A DNA stretch of 64,000 nt, from contig CM075354.1 in NCBI GenBank assembly GCA_037693485.1, positions 94,547,001-94,611,000 on the forward strand, given 5' to 3'. The notes under the pieces are model-generated. The model was not told where the DNA came from, did not search any database, and was given only the letters and a program-made list of their open reading frames with translations. The position numbers and the translations under genes are program-made. This DNA comes from Kitagawia praeruptora (taxonomy: Eukaryota > Streptophyta > Magnoliopsida > Apiales > Apiaceae). This document shows positions 56,001 through 64,000 of the stretch, piece by piece (position 1 is the stretch's first letter; each line of letters begins with the position of its first letter).

Positions 56001-59000
56001 CTCATGTATGTGTGGGTTAGCTCATGTATGTCTAACTACGGCTAGGAAAGTGCGAAAAAAACAACTGAAGCAGTTTCCATATTTACTAAGCCATAAGTAT
56101 AAGAAATATACATTGAGAACTGAAGAGCTGGTTCAGCACTTATTCCAGGAGACATAGTTTCTTGTTCTGGAACGTTAACAATTTTCAGCTTTCTGTTATT
56201 CATACTGTTTGTCTACACATGTTGCTAAAAGGATCCATGTTTTTCTGAAATGTTATTGCCATGTAGTCTTATATTGTTTTCTAATTTTGTTGCAGGTAGA
56301 ACTCAGTGAAAGTCAGATTTTTATGGGCTCTCTTGCGGGCCAAACAAATGCATTTATGAACCAGGAGAAAGTAAAAGTCAACGGTTGCCTTTTTCCCAAT
56401 ATTTTTCAGGAACATTTCCCGGAGCATTATGCTCAGGTCATGCAGTTCCTGCCACTTAAAGAGTACATGGACCCACTGTCTGGTATTTATAACCTAGCTG
56501 CCAAATTACCCGAGAACATGCCTAAGCCCAACTTTGGTCCTTCTGTACATATTGCATATGGAGAAACTGAGGAATTCATTCAGGGTCATTCTGTTACCAG
56601 ACTAAGCTACGACTCCCATGATGTGGTAGGTTTTCTTATTCTATACTTATGGTAAAGATGTCGTACAAAAAAGTGCCACCTCTTAACAAACAAACTTTAA
56701 AGATATGGTTGTAGCCTTTAGGCATATAAGGCGTAAATTTAATGGTATCAGATTTGTCTATTGCCTGATCCTGCAGGAACTACCTTCTTAGTTATCTAAT
56801 ATCATCATCACATGATTGGTGAAAGAAAGTAGTTTATATTTGTGTTTCCTTTTTAGCTTACAACTTGTGCGATGCATGGCCCTTTTATTTTATAATTTTC
56901 TACTAATTTAGAGAATTGTAAAAATTTGAAAGAGAATTGTAAAAGTTTGAATTTATTATATTTTAATACCTCATGAAAATAAACTTATTTATTTGTATAA
57001 ATAAAATTGATTTTTGTTCAACTTTAATTTTAATTATTATCTTTCTTTCCTATAATTTAGAAGCATGTTATTAAAAAGTTAAAATAAAATCAAAAACTAT
57101 TAGAGAACTTTATGTTTATGAATATTTAGAGATATTAAATCTTGTAGTTCAAATTATATTTTTAATCATCATTTTCTTAGAACTTCTTCAGTAAACTTAC
57201 AAATTTTTCCTAATTTTATAGGCACGCAACTGTAAAACATCGCATCCAAATACTAAAAGACAAGCAGTAGGTTAATATTTATAGTTGTCTAAAATTGAAC
57301 TATTTGCCCGTGAGAGAGTTATGGAATTAAGGAATGAATTTTCTGTTTAATTTTATTTTTTTTTGTCAAGAGTCGAACAAGGAATTAATATGATATTAAA
57401 TTTTGTAGTTGTGAGGAGTTAAACCTTTTATCTTTGGTAGTATTTTAGATATGATCCCTCTGAAGTGATTTATATATAAATATATTATAATTCAATCCTG
57501 TTAAAGACTCTCGTGGATATACTTGACCCTGAGATTAACCATATAGTGTTTATACTCCTCTGATCATGCATCGAGTTACCTACTTTTATTGTGCTGAAAT
57601 GTTCCCTTAAGAGAAGAGGCTTATTAAACTTCAGTTTCTAAAACAATTCATTCAAATCTTCTGAGCTTTATAAATAATATTTCCTCGTTGGGTGAGAAAC
57701 AGAAGTGCTAAAGGTCATTCATAGTACAGAGGATCAGGTCTTTATCATATGAAAAAATGCTAATATTTTAAGTTTTAAATTTGTTAATTTGATTAAGGGA
57801 TGAAACTAAATAAAACTAAAATACACATCCCCATACTTGGTAAAGAAAATGGCTTATCATAGAGTATAGTCTAATATGTATATGAAGAAGCATTTTTAGT
57901 TAACCGTTGTATTGCAGAAAAACCCAGAATAAACAACTACAAAATTAATTATTTTAATTATTGAATATTCTTAATGATAATATGATTGGACAAATATTTA
58001 TCTTCAATGTATCTTATATAACAAGAATAATACTCCCTCCGTCCCTTAAAACTCTTCCCATTTCTCTTGGACACGTTTGCCAACCCACACTTTTACTCGT
58101 TAATATCTTTAATTTCGTATTAGTATTGAATATAAAAACTTCACTGTATTAAAGTACTCATAAATACGAATCCAACAAGATCACTCATGACTATATTTTG
58201 TTTTATAGATTAGACGTAAATTAGTAATTTGTCTCTTGTTATGAATGAACAGTCCTGACATTCTAAACGGGAAGAATAATAAGGGACAGAGGGAGTAATA
58301 AATTTGTAAATAAATATTACTACTCCTTGATCCCTGTCAAAAATTGCCAGGATAGATCAAAGTACTACTCCCTCTGTCCCTAAAAACTTTTCCCATTTCC
58401 CTTGGACACGTTTGCCAACGCACATTTTTAATCGTTAATATCTTTAATTTTGTATTAATTTTAAATTTAAAAACTTCACTGTATTAAAGTACTCATAAAT
58501 ACGAATCCAACAAGATCACTAACGACTATATTTGGTCTTATAGAATAGACGTAAATTAGTAATTTGTCTCATGTTATGAACAGTCCCGACATTTCAAATG
58601 AGAAGAACAATAAGGGACGGAGGGAGTACTAGAAAGCATTAAAACAAATTGTTGTAGTCCTTTATTCTTTGAAATTTATTTGAATCACCCGTCATTGAAT
58701 ATTGTATGTGTCTATTGGGTGAGTGCCTAATACACACCTACTTTCTTTTCTATATGCCTCATTCAGCGCATTGCGCATGGTAGTTAATTTTCCTGTCTGC
58801 GCGCATTGCGTGAACCTTTTTGAACATGCTCTTTGATATCCATCAAAACTAGTGAGTGTTCACCGTCTTTTTCTTGTAAACACTTGATGTGGAAGTTCAT
58901 ATTATTTCTATTTGTCCCCGAATTCGGTAAAATCATCTTTTAAGGAAAGATTTTTTTATCTTTTAATCAAGTTGTAAATGATATATAATGGGCTATATGC

Positions 59001-61600
59001 AAGAAAAGTCTCATTTTGATTTTAAAAGCCATACAATGGCATGATAAACATCAAACTGATTGGAATTTGCTGATGCTTACTTCGACAAAGATCATTCTAT
59101 TATATTTTGTAAGAAGTATTGTACCTTGGGTTTCCCAAATATGCCATGTTGTTATTTTATACTGATTAGCCCCATTTATAAATTCAGCCCCACTCAATAG
59201 GTTACCAAAAGAAATATGTACCTCATAACATGACTTCACCAAATATGTGCACTGTACAAGATTCTTCTATTATATGAGATTGATGTGGTTACTAATTTCT
59301 TTCTCTAAGAAATGTGTATATCATTTTTTTTCTAATGACTTGTCTGTCATTTGTCCCCTCAGGTAAATATACTTGTACATGCAACAGATATATCGGTTTC
59401 CAAAAAGGAACTCAATACACTTAAAACATTGCTAAAGATGTACACCGATCAAGATCATAGCAGATCTACAAGTAAGGCTGTCCATCAGCCATTAGTGAAT
59501 AAAGTTTTGGAAAGGACTTCAGCATTTAATAGTAAACCTACTAAAGATATGACTGGAAAATCATCACTCCGTAGTGAAATTACTGAAGAATCAATCTTTC
59601 AGGATAGGCCTGTGAAAGACCTGAATTTTCCTGATAGAATTGCTAAAGCATCTACATCCTCTGGTGTTGCAAGTAGGGGTGATGCACGGACTATCCGACC
59701 CAAAAAATTGTCAGGCACCAGTGAATTCGACTCTGATGTCTCAATATTTTGCTCTGGGACCACTCATAGATTCAAAGACCTGGTAACTGAGTATTCCTTT
59801 TGCGATGATATAGAACGCTACAGTTGTGGAAAAGCAAAACCGGTGGCCGATTCTTGTGGGGCCCAGTGGGATATCTTTCGCAGGCAAGATGTTCCACAAC
59901 TTTTGGAGTACCTCAGAAGGCACTGTGACGAGTCTAAACATAATCCAATGCAGGTAAGATGATTTGATAAATATCTGTATATTACTATATTCTGGTTGTT
60001 CAGGTTTTGAATAACATTACAAGATTCATTTGTTTATCTGGCCCAGGTGGTACATCCAATTCTTGATAATAGTTTCTACTTTGATGCATTTCAGAAGATG
60101 CGGTTAAAGAAAGAATTCAGTAAGCATTAACCTTTAGATTTGGGCAATCAATTTATCATTACAACTAGTTTGGTTTCATGAAACCTCTGTTTGTTAATTT
60201 TAGATATTGAACCCTGGACCTTTGAGCAAAAGACTGGAGAAGCCGTCATCATTCCTGCAGGGTGTCCATATCAAGTTAGAAAATTGAAGGTAGCGTGTTT
60301 TATTACCATGCACGGGAAAGCATCAACTGCAAATTAAGTAGTATATCTTGCTCTGCTAGATGCTGTTGGCAGCCATCAGCAAAATGCACCTATTACTTAT
60401 GTGGCTAGTCCTAAGTTTCTATAATTGACTAGGCTTTGAAAATAATAATCAAATATAAGGCCGCAAGGATTCTGAATAGATGATTAAAAATTCTAATTGT
60501 TAATTTTCTTATATCTGCCTGCATTGCCACACACAACACATATTACAAGGATGTTTGGGGTCGGTGACTCGTATTGATGCCGATATTTTATGACTTTACC
60601 TGGAATTTTCCTCGTCTAGTACTCATTTAGTAATATTCTAAGAAGTCCGATTTATGTATGCTAGAGGAGTCAAAATTGTAGTTCTCTATATTACGAAAAA
60701 TAAAAAATCATGCATATTTTGATAAATATTAATACAATTATGCATATTTTGGTAGTTATTTAAACAGTTACGAGGTTTCAATAAATAGTCAGATACATCT
60801 CGGAATCATATGTGATGAAGTTGGTCTTTCAGAAGAATTTGAACTCGGTATCCAGTATGTTTGTTGTGGACCTCATGTTTTGTTTACTTTTTATTGATCA
60901 TCGTGTGGTTTTTGTTCAAGATCACCAGCTTCAATATTTCTATAAAGGTCCATAATCATTCATGCTCTATTTAAATAGTGATGAATGATATGTTTCTATT
61001 AAAATTTATTGGCACTCTATCAGTTTTATTTAAATGACTCTGCTCCCCAAAAGCAGAATGCATGCTCACAACTGTTCTCTGATAAAAACAATATGTGATT
61101 CACATCTTAAATCCTTATTAGTAGGTGCATCCTGGTGTAGATTATTAGTCTAGTTCTTTTGTCGTCAGTCAACTGGGTTGTGCTGCATTAAATTGATATG
61201 TTCGTATATTTGGACTTGCAGACTATTTATCCTATACTATTAGTGGTCTTGGGATCTTTCCTATTATTTTAATAATCTGGTTGTGGTTACTGACAGTGTG
61301 TTGTACTATGTATGTGCAGTCCAGTGTTAATGTTATTATGGAATTTATCTCTCCTGAAAATGCCCTCGAGTGCACAAGGGTGGCTGATGAAATCCGTTCT
61401 CTACCATTTAAACACATAGCCAAAGAGAAATTTCGAGAGGTAGGCTACATAGTTACATGCAGGTAATCCTTGCTTGTGTGGACTTGTAAATGCAGAGCAT
61501 CTAAACAATACGAATGTGGCCGCTGCAGGTGGAAAAAATGACACTCTATGGGATCAGTTCTGCAATTGACGAAGTCCGAAACCTTACATCTGCGGGGTAA
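53025..61600 (+). CDS. JMJ24: JMJ24-like protein: WRC, RING-like zinc clusters, degenerate KDM3-type JmjC, 12 exons, 1014 aa
   Basis: Nuclear chromatin protein of the KDM3/JHDM2 class. Exons: 53025-53615, 53713-53858, 54514-54616, 54706-54838, 55073-55130, 55218-55959, 56296-56625, 59363-59953, 60047-60119, 60204-60289, 61320-61439, 61529-61600. All are GT-AG and in phase (3045 nt). A WRC domain lies at about residues 9-36 (DRCARTDGRQWRC, then C and H), with a basic Lys-rich region after it. RING-like cysteines run from 216 to 269 (CHWCHK, CKACQ, CEDC, CPVCRGTCKCRAC), and a second cysteine cluster spans 343-370. The JmjC fold occupies about 690-1000, with GAQWDIFRRQDVP and EAVIIPAGCP. The iron site is altered: the HxD motif reads S695-Y-D697 and the distal His of AGCPHQV is Tyr945. 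Demethylase activity is therefore unlikely. Arabidopsis JMJ24 is reported to be non-catalytic with ubiquitin-ligase activity. Orthology is an inference from domain layout. Confidence 0.9.
54054..54140 (+). repeat. tRNA-derived SINE-like sequence in JmjC intron 2
   Basis: CTTGGTGCAATGGTCAAGTG (A-box-like) and CACAGGTTTGACTCC (B-box-like) are spaced as in tRNA-type promoters. It is intronic and does not touch a splice site. Confidence 0.55.
56853..56880 (-). mobile_element. Decayed Helitron 3' terminus in JmjC intron 7
   Basis: TTAGCTTACAACTTGTGCGA then TGCATGG aligns with the CTAGCTTAAAACCCGTGCGA terminus at 31575, with CTAG changed to TTAG and a weakened hairpin. The other end was not found; AT-rich DNA to about 57300 may belong to it. 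Confidence 0.4.
58033..58295 (+). mobile_element. Stowaway MITE, intron 7, copy 1 (263 bp)
   Basis: CTCCCTCCGTCCC and GGGACAGAGGGAG ends with TA on both sides (58031-58032 and 58296-58297). Internal sequence is nearly the same as in the next copy. Confidence 0.9.
58368..58626 (+). mobile_element. Stowaway MITE, intron 7, copy 2 (259 bp)
   Basis: CTCCCTCTGTCCC and GGGACGGAGGGAG ends with TA flanks (58366-58367 and 58627-58628). Same orientation as copy 1 and about 70 bp from it; the internal GACACGTTTGCCAAC and GACGTAAATTAGTAATTTG blocks are shared. Confidence 0.9.
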
Positions 61601-63190
61601 TTAGTTCTTTTGCAGGATGTTTTTGTGCTTATATGCTTTGGCTTATTTAGTTCTTGGTCAAACTAGTATTCACACAGAAAGTAGAAAGGAAAAAAAAAAA
61701 CAGAATCCCTGTAGCTTAAAGGGATTGTGTAGGCCGTATTATATGATTATATGATTATATCTATGATTAGCTCTGCTGTACCAGTCAATCTGGGTTTTTA
61801 ATGTAACATGAATCATCATGATTTCTATCCAGTCCGGTATTTTAGTCACTTGGTGAGATGGAGAACATCCATATCATTCTGTATTCAAATCTTCCAGCGC
61901 TTTTTACTATATTGACTTCTTATCATTGATCTATTGATATCCTTGCTTTAGCAAGAAATGCTCCATGCAGCACTATATCTTATGTTGTCTACAAGTGATA
62001 TTTGTGCACTGCATAAATGAATCCGTTTCTACAGATATATATTGTGTGGAGCCTCTTTTTATTCATGGATTTAAAAAATAGTGTGCTGCTATACCTAATT
62101 ATAGCAAGACTGTTCTTTGCTTCTTCGTTGTACCTTTTCTTTTTCATTTTTATGTTTGTCTTTTTTCTGAAGGGTAAGGGTTGTATACTTCAAGAGTCCA
62201 TCTTTTTCACTGCAGTCACCTTATAATTATCCTAAATGGTTTTCTTTTTTCCTGCATCCTGCCCTTATGGTATGAATTTCTTGTTCAAATATGATGGAAA
62301 ATATTGAAATCCCCTGTGCTTGTCACAGCATGGCATCAAGTGGAAAGAAAGAACTAAGTGTATGACCAACATCTGCTTCAAATTTCCTTCAATCTCATTC
62401 TCTTGCCTTGGTGAGTTATTCTCTTCTCCTAGAAGTTCTCTGTTATTAAGTACATAACTGAAAAGAATAGTGGTGATGTGGAGTTCATTTTAAAAACTTA
62501 AATTTAAAATGGCATCATCGACTGCAGAATGTTGATTGTTCCATCAAGTTGATGCAATCAAGCATTCAAACAAAATTTAATCAGATCTTTATCCGCATCA
62601 GCCACACTAAGCACATGTAATTGCTGTAGACGAATTTACACTAACGCTCATCTTGGATTCAAATCTAAGCGCTGTTACATTGCTGTGCTTAATAGGCTAA
62701 GGATGTTGCCGTACAATGGTTTTTGGAAACCTGCAAGCTATCAGCAACGGGTCAGTTTTAGCACTGGCAATGTATGTATTGTGTATTATCAACAGAGAAC
62801 AGGTACAAAGATGATGAAGTAATTACATAGATATTGGAGACTAGCCAGCCAGTCAGAAGTTGTCAATTTCATTCAATTTATTTAATACATGTGTTGTGTC
62901 TTTTGGTAAACGTTCATAGGGTTTTTTACTATTTACTTTTTTGGACAAATGATGAAAGAGTTCATCTGCAAAGAATGCTCCTCTGTTGATTGTTTGTAAA
63001 GAAAATAGCTATACATTACTTCTCAGAATCACATAGTGTTTAGACATTTTCTGGTCAACACCCAGTTACATCCTCAACAGGAACAATCTCTCTTGGCGCT
63101 CCTTTTTTGTGGCTATATTTTCTCTAGGCATCTTTTTTTTTTCTGGGTAGTCTATATAGTGTTCTTTTGGAAGTATAAGGGCTTCCTTAA
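61601..63190 (+). other. 3' UTR and downstream DNA of the JmjC gene, no further gene
   Basis: Short frames at 62017-62226 and 63036-63245 show no motif. The region is moderately AT-rich; polyadenylation site not determinable. Confidence 0.5.
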
Positions 63191-63521
63191 GAGCAGCTCC
63201 AATGCAAGTCCATTTGCCTGCCTCGGGACTCCCAAAACGACCTGACCATCTACTTTATAACACATTTGCATTGGATGGGTTCTGAAAAAAGCGGTCACGA
63301 CCATCACGGTGGGCAGTGCCCATTTCATTTTTTTAATATTTTAATATTATTTAGTTAAACTTCTTTCCACTTAGCTACTTTTGATTTGTATTTGAATGTT
63401 AGAGAGGGTCGGTCACATTGGATGAGTTTGGCCACATTTTTCCAAAGTCCAGTTTCTGATGAGGTGGCATAGATTGGGGTCCATCAAAAGTGGTAACCGG
63501 CCCTGAGCATTGTAGATGCTC
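63191..63521. mobile_element. Tourist-like (PIF/Harbinger) MITE, 331 bp
   Basis: The left end GAGCAGCTCCAATGC and the reverse complement of the right end (GAGCATCTACAATGC) are inverted repeats. The 3-bp target duplication TAA is present on both sides (63188-63190 and 63522-63524). A TTGCATTGGATG word near the left and CACATTGGATGAG near the right are typical subterminal repeats of such elements. Confidence 0.8.
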
Positions 63522-63524
63522 TAA

Positions 63525-64000
63525 GTCCGTTGTTTCTCATAGATTGGTAAAGTGCTCGCCTACGCACTTCATAGCCATGACATTGGTCATGTAACAGGAG
63601 GTGGGCGGGGTGGGGACTGAGGCGTCGGCAACATACCTTTATCTCTTATCTCTTTAGTAACACTACATTGGTTATTCAATAAAATGGTGTTAACATACCT
63701 GTCTGATATGCTTTACCAGAATATATAGCTTGGCTTCATGTTCCATCATTGCAGCTATTCTACACCGCATACATAACCACATCTTTACTGGACATCTTCA
63801 TGATTTAAAAGATAAATTCAAAAGGCTTCCGGTCACCGGCAAACATATGCCAGGGACCTATTATTCAACATACGGTATGGTTGATCCAACGGCTGTGATT
63901 TAAAAAAAAATAACACCGTACCGCATAAACTTTCTGCGATACGGAGTAATTACCAAAATGCCCCCTTGTTTTCACATAAAAAATTTACTGTTCATCGTAC
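63525..64000. other. No gene seen up to window end
   Basis: A GC-richer patch near 63540-63640 and an inverted GGTAC-type word pair near 63870-63945 have no recognised identity. Confidence 0.5.

Noticed and set aside
1..64000. CRISPR array, phage, bacterial defence or operon
   Set aside because: The sequence is plant nuclear DNA with introns and LTR elements; no such structure is present.

Overview
The window is nuclear DNA of a flowering plant, most likely a eudicot. It is strongly AT-rich, its genes have GT-AG introns, and LTR retrotransposons, Helitrons, hAT/Stowaway/Tourist MITEs, LINE and SINE remnants fill most of the space. The species cannot be fixed from sequence alone.

Two host genes can be rebuilt exon by exon, both on the + strand. 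The first (12356-16258, 9 exons, 414 aa) is an equilibrative nucleoside transporter of the plant ENT2/3/4/6/7 type. The second (53025-61600, 12 exons, 1014 aa) is a KDM3-type JmjC protein with an N-terminal WRC domain and RING-like zinc clusters. It resembles Arabidopsis JMJ24. Both iron-ligand histidines of its JmjC fold are replaced, so it is probably a non-catalytic chromatin factor or E3-type protein. Smaller coding pieces are an intact RNase H-domain ORF (24414-25022), an 83-aa coiled-coil ORF inserted just downstream of the transporter (16640-16891), a broken PARP2-like fragment (19127-20030), a Ty1-copia reverse transcriptase remnant (11414-11638) and a LINE RNase H tail (51282-51848).

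Layout: 1-5.3 kb holds Helitron 3' ends, SINE-like copies and a GCCCGG-rich hAT MITE. At 5.3-7.1 kb a Stowaway MITE is split by an Athila-like solo LTR. 7.1-11.4 kb is old repeat DNA, followed by the transporter at 12.4-16.3 kb. 16.4-24 kb holds an insert with 119-bp direct repeats, the PARP2 fragment and empty AT-rich DNA. The RNase H ORF at 24.4 kb precedes a 4-kb Helitron with four copies of its own 5' end (26.0-30.1 kb). 30.5-37 kb contains two related LTRs, two minus-strand Helitrons and a second hAT copy. At 37.8-50.2 kb a recent Athila-like non-autonomous retrotransposon forms an LTR-internal-LTR-internal-LTR doublet, inserted as one unit into an older gag reading frame. The LINE remnant is at 51.3 kb, the JmjC gene at 53-61.6 kb (MITEs in intron 7), and a Tourist-like MITE at 63.2 kb.

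I found no tRNA or rRNA genes, no CRISPR array and no operon-like system. The most unusual items are the ligand-less JmjC protein, the Trp-to-Arg change in the transporter, the three-LTR doublet, the multi-headed Helitron and the 119-bp direct repeats next to the transporter.
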